From: Pseudomonadota bacterium
GTDB lineage: Bacteria > Pseudomonadota > Gammaproteobacteria > Burkholderiales > Burkholderiaceae_B
Assembly (NCBI GenBank): GCA_023439305.1
Contig: JAEXOO010000036.1
Location: 1 to 38,321, forward strand
Reading direction: 5' to 3'
DNA length: 38,321 nucleotides
Position numbers and translations under genes: made by a program. Below the pieces are notes generated by a model that made no database searches, was not told the DNA's origin, and was given only the letters and a program-made list of their open reading frames with translations. Below are positions 8,007 through 15,890 of this stretch, piece after piece; position 1 is the first letter of the stretch; every line of letters starts with the position of its first letter.

Positions 8007-8855
8007 ATGTACACCCTGATCGCCAGTATTGCCTGTAGCGTATCCGTTTCCATTCTGCTCAAGGTCGCCCGACAAAAACAGGTGGATGTAGGCCAGGCCA
8101 TTGCCGTGAACTACCTGGTGGCGGTGCTGCTGGCGATCGTGCTGCTGCAGCCTCATCCGGCCAGCCTGCTCAACCCCGCCACACCCTGGTGGATCCTGAT
8201 CGCATTGGGCGTGCTGCTGCCCACGATTTTCCTGGCCATGGCCGCCGCCGTTCGCCACGCCGGCATTGTGCTCAGCGACGCGGCCCAGCGCCTGTCCCTG
8301 TTTATTCCGCTTCTGGCCTCCTTCCTGTTGTTCGGCGAGCAACTGGGCGGCCAGAAACTGCTGGGCATAGGCTTGGCCTTGCTGGCCCTGCTGTGCCTGC
8401 TGATCCGTCCCCGCCAAGCCGACGGCCAGTCGCAGAACATGCGCTCCGTGCTGATGCTGCTGGCGGTCTGGATAGGCTATGGCACGATAGACATTCTGTT
8501 CAAGCAACTCTCCAAGGCCGGCGCGGCCTTCTCCAGCAGCCTGGTTGTGTCCTTCTCCCTCGCGGGGGTATTGATCCTGGTCTGGCTGCTGGCACGCCGC
8601 ACTGTCTGGAACCGCAACAGCCTGCTGGCCGGACTGTTGCTGGGCCTGCTGAACTTCGGCAATATCTACTTCTACATCCGCGCCCACCAGACCTTTCCCG
8701 AGAACCCCACGCTGGTGTTCTCAGCCATGAACATCGGCGTGATCTCGCTGGGCGCCCTTGTCGGGGCCGGCTTCTTCAAGGAAAAGCTCAGCCTGGTGAA
8801 CATGGCCGGCGTCGCCTTGGCCATTGTCGCCATCATCGCCTTGATCCCACGCTAG
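8007..8855 (+). CDS. DMT/EamA-family membrane transporter
   Basis: 282 residues with about ten hydrophobic segments, arranged as two EamA repeats (roughly 1-130 and 145-282), each ending in the family's Gly-rich helix with a GExL/KEKLS region. Inner-membrane carrier; substrates in this superfamily include amino acids, nucleotides and vitamins. It starts 1 base after the bioB stop, so it probably belongs to the bioB transcript. E. coli YigM, a biotin carrier, belongs to the same superfamily, so transport of biotin or a precursor is a reasonable guess but is not shown by the sequence. Confidence 0.85.
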   Translation: MYTLIASIACSVSVSILLKVARQKQVDVGQAIAVNYLVAVLLAIVLLQPHPASLLNPATPWWILIALGVLLPTIFLAMAAAVRHAGIVLSDAAQRLSLFIPLLASFLLFGEQLGGQKLLGIGLALLALLCLLIRPRQADGQSQNMRSVLMLLAVWIGYGTIDILFKQLSKAGAAFSSSLVVSFSLAGVLILVWLLARRTVWNRNSLLAGLLLGLLNFGNIYFYIRAHQTFPENPTLVFSAMNIGVISLGALVGAGFFKEKLSLVNMAGVALAIVAIIALIPR

Positions 8856-9183
8856 CCCTCTTCCCATTAGCAGGCAAGTAGCAAGGCCATATCGACATGG
8901 CCTTGCTGTCGTTCGAAAGCCTCTTGCCCAAGGCCACAATGAAAGCAAGCCTTCCGGCCAGGGCGACCTGGGCGGGTACCTCTTCCAGCATCGCAGCGAA
9001 CTCAATACCGATCAGGTGTTCGCCGGTTTGGTATGCGCCATAGCATTTAAGTGCATATACATATATACAAAAACGTATATTTGATATTTAAAATTAAAAG
9101 GCGCGGACTTTTTTTGACTCCTGTAGATTAGAAAAAAACTTTTCACCGGACCATGAACCGGACAAAACACAGGAGACCTCATC
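8856..9183. other. Intergenic region with no convincing gene
   Basis: This 328-bp gap holds the hairpin at 8880-8907 and then about 130 bp of normal GC content. That stretch has an open minus-strand frame (containing AMLEEVPAQVALAGRL) but no start with a ribosome site, possibly the remnant of a lost gene. The last 140 bp are very AT-rich and include an inverted repeat ATATAC/GTATAT (9063-9080), probably the promoter region of the next gene. A good AGGAG ribosome site lies at the end of the gap. Confidence 0.5.
8880..8907. repeat. Perfect 11-bp inverted repeat after the transporter gene
   Basis: AGCAAGGCCAT and ATGGCCTTGCT flank a 6-nt loop ATCGAC, 24 bp after the DMT stop. No T run follows on either strand. 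It may define the 3' end of the bioB transcript without being a canonical terminator. Confidence 0.6.
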
Positions 9184-10203
9184 ATGACCAACATCACTCG
9201 TCGCCAACTGCTGTTGGCAGCCGCTTCCGCCGGTGCCGGCGCCTTGTTCGCTCCCGCGTTCACCCGCAGCGTCCTGGCGGCCGACAAACCCGTCGTGGCC
9301 GCACTGTTCTGCGGTCACATCGATGACAACGGCTTCATGCAGGCAGGCTATCAGGGCTTCAAGAAGGCCCAGGATACGCTCGCCATCACCGCCCACTACA
9401 AAGACAGGGTCGCCAACGAGACCCAGACCCAAATCGCCGCGCTGCGCGAACTGGCCACACAGTACAAGCCCGCGCTGCTGATCGCCCACGGCGGCCAGAA
9501 CACCGATGCCGCCCTGGCCGTGGCCAAGGAATTCCCCGACATACGCTTTGTAGTCACCCAGGGCGCGGTCACGGCCGGCAACCTGAGCAGCTACGACGTA
9601 CGCCAGGAAGAATCCGCCTGGCTGGCCGGCGCTTACGCCGCCCTGATGACCAAGACCGGAGTCGTGGCCCACCAGTCGGGCATTCGCGTGCCGCCCGGCC
9701 TGCGCGCCCGCGCCTCCTACGCCGCCGGCGTCAAATACGCCAACCCTGACGTCAAGCTGCTGACCAATTTCTCGGGCAATCAGGACGACGTCGCCCTGGC
9801 CGAGCGCGTGACGCGCGCCCAGGCCAAGGCTGGCGCCGACATCATCTACACCATGCTGAACAAGGGCCGCAGCGGCACCACGCAGGCCTGCCGCGAACTA
9901 AGCATCAAGGAAATCGGCAATGTGATCGACTGGGTGGCGCGCGAGCCGGACGTCTTCATCGGCTCGGCCTGGGCCGACGTGGGCATAGGTGTGTTTGAAG
10001 CCTGCAAAGACCTGACCGACGGCAAGTTCGAATCCGGCAAGATCTTCAAGGTGGGCCTGCAGCAGCCCGACGCCGTGCGCCTGATCATGGCCGCCGACAC
10101 GCCCGAGCCTGTGCGCCAGCGCATCGCCGCCATGCAGCAGGACATCCTGGCCGGCAAAATCCACGTCGAAGCCGAGTACAAAGGGCCTGAATTCCAGATC
10201 TGA
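9184..10203 (+). CDS. BMP-family ABC transporter substrate-binding protein, Tat-type signal
   Basis: 339 residues. The N-terminus TRRQLLLAAA followed by a hydrophobic stretch and an Ala-rich cleavage region near residue 33 resembles a twin-arginine signal. The mature protein follows the BMP/PnrA (Med) fold: DNGFMQAGYQGF near the N-terminus, an IAHGGQNTDAA segment, and QEESAWLAGAYAALMTKTG, which is characteristic. Relatives bind nucleosides or other small ligands in the periplasm. No ATPase or permease gene is nearby, so it is an orphan in this window. The start is set by AGGAG 9 bases upstream, and a good terminator follows. Confidence 0.88.
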   Translation: MTNITRRQLLLAAASAGAGALFAPAFTRSVLAADKPVVAALFCGHIDDNGFMQAGYQGFKKAQDTLAITAHYKDRVANETQTQIAALRELATQYKPALLIAHGGQNTDAALAVAKEFPDIRFVVTQGAVTAGNLSSYDVRQEESAWLAGAYAALMTKTGVVAHQSGIRVPPGLRARASYAAGVKYANPDVKLLTNFSGNQDDVALAERVTRAQAKAGADIIYTMLNKGRSGTTQACRELSIKEIGNVIDWVAREPDVFIGSAWADVGIGVFEACKDLTDGKFESGKIFKVGLQQPDAVRLIMAADTPEPVRQRIAAMQQDILAGKIHVEAEYKGPEFQI

Positions 10204-10517
10204 TCCGTTCATACGGGATAGCAAACAAGAAAGCGGCCTACGGGCCGCTTTCTTCAAATACTGCGAACATTGTCGGAAAGCACTGTTCACTCCTGAACAG
10301 AACCCGCCGGTCAAGGCTGGGACTGGCTTAACGACGCATCAACTGTCATAAATACATCGCTCCACCGTCCGCAGCTCAGCCAGATGGTTTGCAAATCATT
10401 TCAACGAAGAAACGCACTCAGCCATTCTCAGTTGGACGGGTTCCGTGCGGGCGGGTCTGAGGGCTTGCACAATTTGCCTGCAAACCTGTTACAGAAGTCT
10501 GCGAAGCATCTTTTTGC
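10204..10517. other. Intergenic region between BMP gene and MFS gene
   Basis: A 314-bp gap between convergent genes. It contains the terminator at 10229-10255 and a short perfect palindrome CTGTTCA-CTCC-TGAACAG (10283-10300). A plus-strand open frame entering at 10384 has no ribosome site or recognisable product and I treat it as noncoding. I see no obvious T-tailed terminator for the MFS gene. Confidence 0.5.
10229..10255 (+). terminator. Intrinsic terminator after the BMP gene
   Basis: GAAAGCGGCC and GGCCGCTTTC around the loop TACG form a 10-bp stem beginning 25 bp after the stop codon. The T tract is short (the stem's own TTT, then CTTC), but the layout is a standard strong hairpin. Confidence 0.75.
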
Positions 10518-11918
10518 TCAAGCCCCCGTCCGCGGTGGAACATCTCCCGGCTTGAGCGCCTCTTCCCCCGCACCCGCCGCATCCTGAGCGGCAGGTTCCA
10601 CCAATGTGCCGTCCGTGGCAGCCGGCACCCGCTCCTCGACCGGCGGCAAGTCTTCAAAAACAGGATCGTGGGAAACGTCCGAAGGGATATCCACGCGCGG
10701 ATCCAGCGCCACGGCGGCAACCGAGCTTTGCAGACTGTCGGGCATGGGCACGAAAGTCGTAGGCGCATCCTGGCTCAGGTGATCGCCCAGCACCTTCTGG
10801 GGGCGCACCAGCAACACCAGGGCCAGGCCGCAGACGGCTACAAACACATAGTAAAGATCGCTGTTGATATAGGTCATCAGCAAGCCCGCCAGCAAGGGTC
10901 CCAGACAGGCGCCCAGGCCATACACCATGTACAGAATGGCGCTCAGGCCCACCCGGCGTTCAGGATCCACGTTGTCATTGGCAAAGGCCGCTCCCAGGGG
11001 ATACAAGGTGAATTGCAGAATGCCGAACAGAGCAGAAAACGTCAGCAGAAACCAGAATGGCACCTCGAACCAGCCCCACAAGGGAATAGCCAGCGTCAGC
11101 AGCAGACAGGCATTGATGCGGATCAGCAGCACGCGACTGACCCGGTCGGCCAGCCAGCCCACCGGCCATTGCGCCAGCACCCCGGCAGCGACCGACACCG
11201 CCACGAACAAGGCGGCCTGCTCGTTGCTCAGGTGCACCCGCACGGCGTACACCGGCGCCAGGCCGTAGAACGCACCTGTCAACATGCCGGCGATCAGCAG
11301 CACCATCATGGACATGGGCACGCGGTCCACGTAATAGCGCGCATTGATCGGCGCAGGCACCTGCAAGGGCGGGTGGCTGCGCCGCGTGATGGCAATCGGC
11401 ACCAGACTGAAGGCCGACAGTATGGCCACGAATACCAACGGCTCGTAATTCAGGTGTGGAAAAAGAGTCAGGGACAACTGGCCAAGCACCGTGCCAAGGC
11501 TGGAAAACACCATGTAGAACGCAAAGATGGTGCCGCGCTGGGAATTGTCAGTCTGTTCGTTCAGCCAGCTCTCGATGCCCATGAACTGCACCACCATGGC
11601 GGCGCCGGCCATGAAACGCAGCACCAGCCAGAAATACATGGAATCGATCAGTATCTGAGCCAGCACGCAGATGGTGACAATGGCGGCGCTGGCCGCATAA
11701 GCGCGAATGTGCCCTACCCCCATGATCAGCCTGTGTCCCATCCGGGCGCCGAATACCAGCCCCAGGTAGTACACCGCGATCAGGCCGCCGACCCAGACTT
11801 CCGACACGGAGATCGCCGTCAGACGCACCCCCATGAAGGTGTTGAACAGGCCCGAGCTCATCAAGAGCATCAGGATGGCGAAATACAGGGAGGAAAATGC
11901 GCCTACCGAGGAGAGCAT
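10518..11918 (-). CDS. MFS transporter with long C-terminal tail
   Basis: 466 residues from ATG 11918 (GGAG about 9 bases upstream). The open frame extends to 11990, but that extension is Arg/Cys-rich, crosses the peroxiredoxin terminator and is unlikely to be translated. Twelve hydrophobic segments, the loop GARMGHRLIMGVGHIR and the internal GWLADRVSR (MFS motif A in the second half) identify the superfamily. The overall look is that of YcaD-like carriers of unknown substrate. After the last helix there is a tail of about 95 residues rich in Pro, Asp, Glu and Ala, probably disordered and cytoplasmic. Confidence 0.85.
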   Translation of the reverse strand: MLSSVGAFSSLYFAILMLLMSSGLFNTFMGVRLTAISVSEVWVGGLIAVYYLGLVFGARMGHRLIMGVGHIRAYAASAAIVTICVLAQILIDSMYFWLVLRFMAGAAMVVQFMGIESWLNEQTDNSQRGTIFAFYMVFSSLGTVLGQLSLTLFPHLNYEPLVFVAILSAFSLVPIAITRRSHPPLQVPAPINARYYVDRVPMSMMVLLIAGMLTGAFYGLAPVYAVRVHLSNEQAALFVAVSVAAGVLAQWPVGWLADRVSRVLLIRINACLLLTLAIPLWGWFEVPFWFLLTFSALFGILQFTLYPLGAAFANDNVDPERRVGLSAILYMVYGLGACLGPLLAGLLMTYINSDLYYVFVAVCGLALVLLVRPQKVLGDHLSQDAPTTFVPMPDSLQSSVAAVALDPRVDIPSDVSHDPVFEDLPPVEERVPAATDGTLVEPAAQDAAGAGEEALKPGDVPPRTGA

Positions 11919-11931
11919 CCGGAAAGACTCC

Positions 11932-11964
11932 AAAAAACAGGCGCCGGCATGAAGCCGGCGCCTG
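11932..11964 (-). terminator. Intrinsic terminator of the peroxiredoxin gene
   Basis: A perfect 11-bp stem CAGGCGCCGGC/GCCGGCGCCTG with a 5-nt loop, followed on the minus strand by TTTTTT (11937 down to 11932). It lies 51 bp after the peroxiredoxin stop and 14 bp before the MFS start, so it separates the two genes. Confidence 0.9.
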
Positions 11965-12014
11965 ATTGCACTACGTGCCCCGCACCGCACCGGATGAGGC
12001 GCGGGACTGTCGAA

Positions 12015-12524
12015 TTAAGCCTGAGCTTGCTTGAGCAAGGTGTCGGCGTCGCTGGTGTGCAGGCCGCCGTCTTCGTCGATGTTCAGTTGCTTGACCACGC
12101 CGTCCTCCAGCAAGGCCGAGTAACGCTTGGAGCGCACGCCCAGGCCCTTGGAGGTCAAGTCGAACTCCAGGCCCAGCTTCTTGGCCCAGATGCCGCTGCC
12201 GTCAGCCAGCAGGCGCACCTTGCCATTGATGTTCAGGGACTTGCCCCAGGCGCCCATGACGAAAGGATCGTTCACGGCCACGCACCAGATTTCATCAACG
12301 CCGGCGGCCTTGAATTCGTCGGCCTTGGCGGCAAAACCAGGCAGATGCCGTTCGGAGCAGGTGGGCGTGAAAGCGCCGGGTACCGCGAACACGGCGATCT
12401 TCTTGCCCTTGGCCAGGTCGGCCACCTGGAAGTTGTTGGGGCCGATGGCGCAGGTGTCCGTGGCGGTTTCGATGTACTCGCTTAATGTCGCGTCTGGAAC
12501 GCGTTCACCGACTTTGATAGACAT
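12015..12524 (-). CDS. Peroxiredoxin, Prx5/AhpC-TSA type
   Basis: A 169-residue thiol peroxidase of the redoxin (Prx5) group. The active-site loop is PGAFTPTCS with peroxidatic Cys56. DEIWCVAVNDPFVMGAWG and the GLGVRSKRYS arginine loop are family signatures. Other cysteines (25 and 81) could act in resolution, but the reductant, usually glutathione or thioredoxin in this group, cannot be read. It reduces hydrogen peroxide and alkyl hydroperoxides in the cytoplasm. GGAG precedes the ATG by 5 bases. It is a single-gene transcript with its own terminator. Confidence 0.95.
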   Translation of the reverse strand: MSIKVGERVPDATLSEYIETATDTCAIGPNNFQVADLAKGKKIAVFAVPGAFTPTCSERHLPGFAAKADEFKAAGVDEIWCVAVNDPFVMGAWGKSLNINGKVRLLADGSGIWAKKLGLEFDLTSKGLGVRSKRYSALLEDGVVKQLNIDEDGGLHTSDADTLLKQAQA

Positions 12525-12574
12525 AAGGTCTCCGTATGGGGTTGTACCGCCGAAACAGCGGTCTTGAACTGCCT

Positions 12575-12603
12575 ATGATACTGATAGTCCGGTCCTGCTT
12601 GAA
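12575..12603 (-). promoter_or_regulatory. Putative sigma-70 promoter of the peroxiredoxin gene
   Basis: On the minus strand TTCAAG (-35, poor) and TATCAT (-10, 5 of 6) are 17 bp apart and point at the peroxiredoxin start about 50 bp away. CTAT-N7-ATAG (12573-12587) overlaps it; this has the spacing of the centre of an OxyR site, but the outer tetrads are missing. The leader includes a small hairpin ACCGC/GCGGT (12546-12562). Confidence 0.35.
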
Positions 12604-12651
12604 GCCTATAGTGCTTATCAGAAAGTATCATGATGTGCGGCCCGATGCAGA

Positions 12652-12676
12652 AAGGCCGGGCGCATGGCCCGGCCTT
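12652..12676 (-). terminator. Probable terminator of the TRAP operon
   Basis: AAGGCCGGGC/GCCCGGCCTT forms a perfect 10-bp stem with a 5-nt loop, 31 bp beyond the dctM stop. The minus-strand sequence after it (TCTG) is only weakly T-rich. Position and strength still make it the best terminator for the operon. Confidence 0.65.
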
Positions 12677-12707
12677 CAGTCTTAACACATTATATGCGTC
12701 AGGACGA

Positions 12708-14033
12708 TTACAGCCATCCCATCATGCGGGGCAGCCACAGCGTCACCTCGGGTACGAAAGTGATCAGCATCAGGAACGCCAGGCCGGTCAACAGCCAGGG
12801 CACGGTAGATTTGGTAACTTCGGTCAGCCCAAGCCTGGAAATGCTGGACGCCACATACAGGTTCAAGCCCACCGGCGGCGTAGCCAGCCCGATCTCCATA
12901 TTGACCACAAGCATGATGCCGAAGTGCACCGGGTCCATGCCCAGCTTCATGGCGACCGGGAACAGAATGGGCGCCATGATCAGGATCAGGCCGGAAGGCT
13001 CCATGACCATGCCGATCACCAGCAGCAGCACGTTCACGAACAGCAGGAAGGCGATCAGGCCCATGCCCTGCGACACGATCCATTCGGCGATGGCCTGGGG
13101 AATCTGCTCGGAGGTCAGGATGAAGGCGAACATCACGGCATTGGTGATGATGTAGAGCAGCATGGCGCTCATGGCGGCCGATTCCAGCACGATGCGCTTG
13201 ACCTCGCGCAGCTTCACATCCTTATAGACCCAGACCGCGATCACGAAGGCATAGACCGCGCTGATGGCCGCCGCTTCGGTCGGGGTGAACACGCCCGAAT
13301 AGATGCCGCCCATGACGATCACAATCAGCATCAGGCCCCAGATGGAGTCCTTGAATGCGGCCCAACGTTCTTTGAAGCTGGCGCGCGGCATGCGCGGATA
13401 CCCCATCTTCCAAGCGCGGTACATAGTGGTGCCCCCCAGACACAGCGCCAGGATGATGCCCGGCACCACGCCGGCAATGAAGAGCTGACCGATGGACGCC
13501 GTGCCCACTTTGGCGCCGTCCGGCCCTTCGACCATCATGCCGCTGGTCGCCACGGCGTACATCACCATCACGATCGAAGGCGGCAGCAGAATGCCCAGGC
13601 CGCCGGAGGTGGAGACGATGCCGGTGCCGAACTGTACCGGATAGCCTTGCTTGACCATGGCTGGAATCATGATGGAGCCGATCGCCGCCACGGTGGCGGG
13701 CGAGGAACCGCTGATCGAGGCGAACAGGGCGCAGGCCAGCACGGCGGCCAGGCCCATGCCGCCAGGCAAGTGGCCGACCATGGACGCGGCAAAGCGGATC
13801 ATGCGCTGAGCCACGCCACCATGGGTCAGGAAGCCGCCGGCCAGGATGAAAAACGGGATCGCCATGATCTCGAACTTCTCGATGCCGGTGAACAGCTTGA
13901 GCGCAATGCTGTCCATGGGCACTTCGGTCATGGTGAACAGAAAACCCATCACCGTCAGACCCAGGGCGATGGATACCGGCATACCAGTCAGCAGCAGCAC
14001 CGCCAGCAAGGCAAAAATAATCAGGGCGGTCAT
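12708..14033 (-). CDS. dctM: TRAP transporter large permease (DctM subunit)
   Basis: 441 residues, almost entirely hydrophobic with about 12 transmembrane segments. Family features are GMPVSIALGL near the N-terminus, IPFFILAGGFL, ALFASISGSSPATVAAIGSI and the conserved ATPPVGLNLYVAS near the C-terminus. It forms the sodium-coupled translocation channel for organic acids delivered by the DctP binding protein. Its ATG overlaps the dctQ stop by 4 bp, so translation is coupled. Confidence 0.96.
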   Translation of the reverse strand: MTALIIFALLAVLLLTGMPVSIALGLTVMGFLFTMTEVPMDSIALKLFTGIEKFEIMAIPFFILAGGFLTHGGVAQRMIRFAASMVGHLPGGMGLAAVLACALFASISGSSPATVAAIGSIMIPAMVKQGYPVQFGTGIVSTSGGLGILLPPSIVMVMYAVATSGMMVEGPDGAKVGTASIGQLFIAGVVPGIILALCLGGTTMYRAWKMGYPRMPRASFKERWAAFKDSIWGLMLIVIVMGGIYSGVFTPTEAAAISAVYAFVIAVWVYKDVKLREVKRIVLESAAMSAMLLYIITNAVMFAFILTSEQIPQAIAEWIVSQGMGLIAFLLFVNVLLLVIGMVMEPSGLILIMAPILFPVAMKLGMDPVHFGIMLVVNMEIGLATPPVGLNLYVASSISRLGLTEVTKSTVPWLLTGLAFLMLITFVPEVTLWLPRMMGWL

Positions 14034-14665
14034 GCGCGCGCTCCTTGAGATTCGGACAGACCCTGCTCGGTTTCGGCGATCAGGTCGGCACCCGGTTGGT
14101 GGTGGACCAGCTCACCGGTCTGAATGAAACGCATCAAGGCCTGCAGGAAGCGAAAGCACATCAACAGAGAGCCGGCCGGCACGGCCAGGTAGACAATCCA
14201 GACCGGCACTTCCAGGTCGGCGGAGACCTGCGCCGTCTGCGCAATGCCATAGACGAACTTGCCACCGATCCAGGCCACGATGGCCGTGAACAAAGCGCCG
14301 GCCGACAAGGAAACCACGACCAGCAGATGGCGCCAGCGCGGACCCACGGCATTGACCAGCACGTCCACACCGACGTGAATGCCGATGCGCACGCCGTAGG
14401 CAGCGCCGAACTTGGCCATCCAGACAAACAGATAAATACACATCTCCTGCGCCCAGAGCAGGTTCACGCCCACCACGCTGCGGTAGGTGGACCGCGCCAT
14501 GCCCATCAGGGACTCATGGCCGTTGGCGCGCGACCAGGACACCAGGTCGGCCAGCAAACTGATCGAATAGCGCTGGCAGACCGCCACAAAAATAAGCAGG
14601 ACCGCCGCCACCATCAGAAGCGAGATGAAGGCTTCCTCGAAACGATCCAAAAATCGTAGAAACAT
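14030..14665 (-). CDS. dctQ: TRAP transporter small permease (DctQ subunit)
   Basis: About 211 residues from ATG 14665, chosen for GGAG 5 bases upstream; an in-frame start at 14710 has no ribosome site. It has four hydrophobic helices and the family pattern LLWAQEMCIYLFVWMAKFGAAYGVRIGIHVGVDVL, where DctQ proteins carry the W-x-E-E/Q and R-x-G-x-H-I/V-x-V-D motifs. An insert of about 20 residues between helices 1 and 2 (SWSRANGHESLMG) makes it longer than the usual 160-180. It is the partner of DctM. Confidence 0.92.
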   Translation of the reverse strand: MFLRFLDRFEEAFISLLMVAAVLLIFVAVCQRYSISLLADLVSWSRANGHESLMGMARSTYRSVVGVNLLWAQEMCIYLFVWMAKFGAAYGVRIGIHVGVDVLVNAVGPRWRHLLVVVSLSAGALFTAIVAWIGGKFVYGIAQTAQVSADLEVPVWIVYLAVPAGSLLMCFRFLQALMRFIQTGELVHHQPGADLIAETEQGLSESQGARA

Positions 14666-14733
14666 GATATCTCCAGGCTGCAGGCGGGCTGCCCGGCACA
14701 CGGCAGGCATTCACCCAGAGCGGGAACGAAGGG

Positions 14734-14760
14734 AAAAAAGCGGGCCTGGATCAGGCCCGC
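14734..14760 (-). terminator. Intrinsic terminator between dctP and dctQ
   Basis: On the minus strand GCGGGCCTG-ATC-CAGGCCCGC is followed by TTTTTT (14739 to 14734). It lies 31 bp after the dctP stop and about 70 bp before the dctQ start. It should end most transcripts after dctP, with read-through supplying dctQM. Confidence 0.88.
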
Positions 14761-14791
14761 GTCACGCGGCTGCGGCAGCAGCCCAGCGTCC

Positions 14792-15775
14792 TTACTGCAC
14801 GGCTTTGTAGAACGAGTCGATCACGTCCTGACCGATGCGGGAGGCCATTTCCTTGTGCACCGGGCGCAGTTGCTTGATCCATTCTTCGCGTTCGGCATCG
14901 CTCAGTTCGTAGAACTGGGTCTTGCCCGAATCCTTCATCGCCTGCATGGAGTCCACGTTCTCCTGCTCGGCAATATCGTTGGCGTACTGGGTGGATTCGG
15001 TCATGGCCTTTTCCAGCGGCTGGCGCACGTCCTCGGGCAAGCCTTCCCAGAACTTCTTGTTCACGATGACGGCATAACCCAGATAGCCATGGTTGGACAC
15101 GGTGGCGTGTTTTTGCACTTCGTGCATCTTCTGGGTGTACATATTGGACGGCGGGTTCTCGGTGCCATCGACCACCCCGGTCTGCAAAGCCTGGTAGACC
15201 TCGGAAAACGCCATCACCTGGGGCACGGCGTCCAGCGCCTTGAACTGGGCTTCCAATACCTTGGACGATTGGATGCGCATCTTCAGGCCCAGGAAATCGT
15301 CCGGCGTGTGCAGCGCGCTGTTGGCGCTCATGACCTTGAAGCCGTTGTCCCAGTAGGCCAGGCCCTTGATACCCTTGGACTCCAGCTTGTCCAGCAACTG
15401 ACGGCCGACGGGTCCCTCGGTGACCTTGCGCAGATCGGTACGGTCCTTGAAGATGAAGGGCAGATCGAACACTTCGAACTCGCGCACGCCCAGCGGGCCG
15501 AACTTGGCCAGCGAAGGGGCCAGCATGTGAACGGCGCCCAGCTGCAAAGCCTCCAGCTCTTCCTTGTCTTTGTACAGTTGCGAGTTCGGGTAGACCTCCA
15601 CCACGACCTTGCCTTCCGTGTATTTTTCCGCCAGCTCTTTGAAGCGCGTGGCGCCCTTGCCCTTGGGGGTGTCCGGCGAGACCACATGGCTGAACTTGAT
15701 GATCAGCGGATTGGCCATGGCGGGAGCGGACAGGAACACGGAAGCCACCAAGGTGGCCATGAGGGTCTTTTTCAT
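14792..15775 (-). CDS. dctP: TRAP transporter solute-binding protein (DctP family)
   Basis: About 327 residues from ATG 15775, preceded by GGAGG. A Sec signal (MKKTLMATLVASVFLSAPAMA) is cleaved before NPLIIKFSHVV. The body has the DctP signatures: FSHVVSPDTPKGKGA, VEVYPNSQLY, RTDLRKV, LKMRIQSSKV with the ligand-clamping arginine, and FSEVYQALQTGVVDGTENP. It binds C4-dicarboxylates or related organic acids in the periplasm. The neighbouring kinase and regulator support a dicarboxylate-type substrate but do not prove it. Confidence 0.95.
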   Translation of the reverse strand: MKKTLMATLVASVFLSAPAMANPLIIKFSHVVSPDTPKGKGATRFKELAEKYTEGKVVVEVYPNSQLYKDKEELEALQLGAVHMLAPSLAKFGPLGVREFEVFDLPFIFKDRTDLRKVTEGPVGRQLLDKLESKGIKGLAYWDNGFKVMSANSALHTPDDFLGLKMRIQSSKVLEAQFKALDAVPQVMAFSEVYQALQTGVVDGTENPPSNMYTQKMHEVQKHATVSNHGYLGYAVIVNKKFWEGLPEDVRQPLEKAMTESTQYANDIAEQENVDSMQAMKDSGKTQFYELSDAEREEWIKQLRPVHKEMASRIGQDVIDSFYKAVQ

Positions 15776-15890
15776 GAATGCCTCCGGTCGGCGCAAAACC
15801 GACACACTTTATTGATTGATATGCGTGAAAGCGTGTAGCTTAAAAAAGCAGTGTGAATTTATCTATTGTGGAAATCCGAAACTCTTTGTC
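15776..15890. promoter_or_regulatory. Divergent dctP / sensor-kinase regulatory interval
   Basis: 115 bp that must carry both promoters and the response-regulator site. A hairpin GTCGG/CCGAC (15787-15803) lies in the dctP leader just ahead of its GGAGG. Two GCGTG copies and A/T-rich blocks are visible. I cannot assign -35/-10 boxes with confidence and see no convincing sigma-54 element. Confidence 0.4.

Noticed and set aside
10668..12485. 605-codon plus-strand open frame across the MFS and peroxiredoxin genes
   Set aside because: Low-complexity His/Gln/Arg composition typical of an antisense shadow. Both minus-strand genes have clear family motifs and ribosome sites.
12630..14048. 472-codon plus-strand frame opposite dctM
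   Set aside because: Composition is His/Gly/Gln-rich antisense of a membrane protein, with no domain recognisable.
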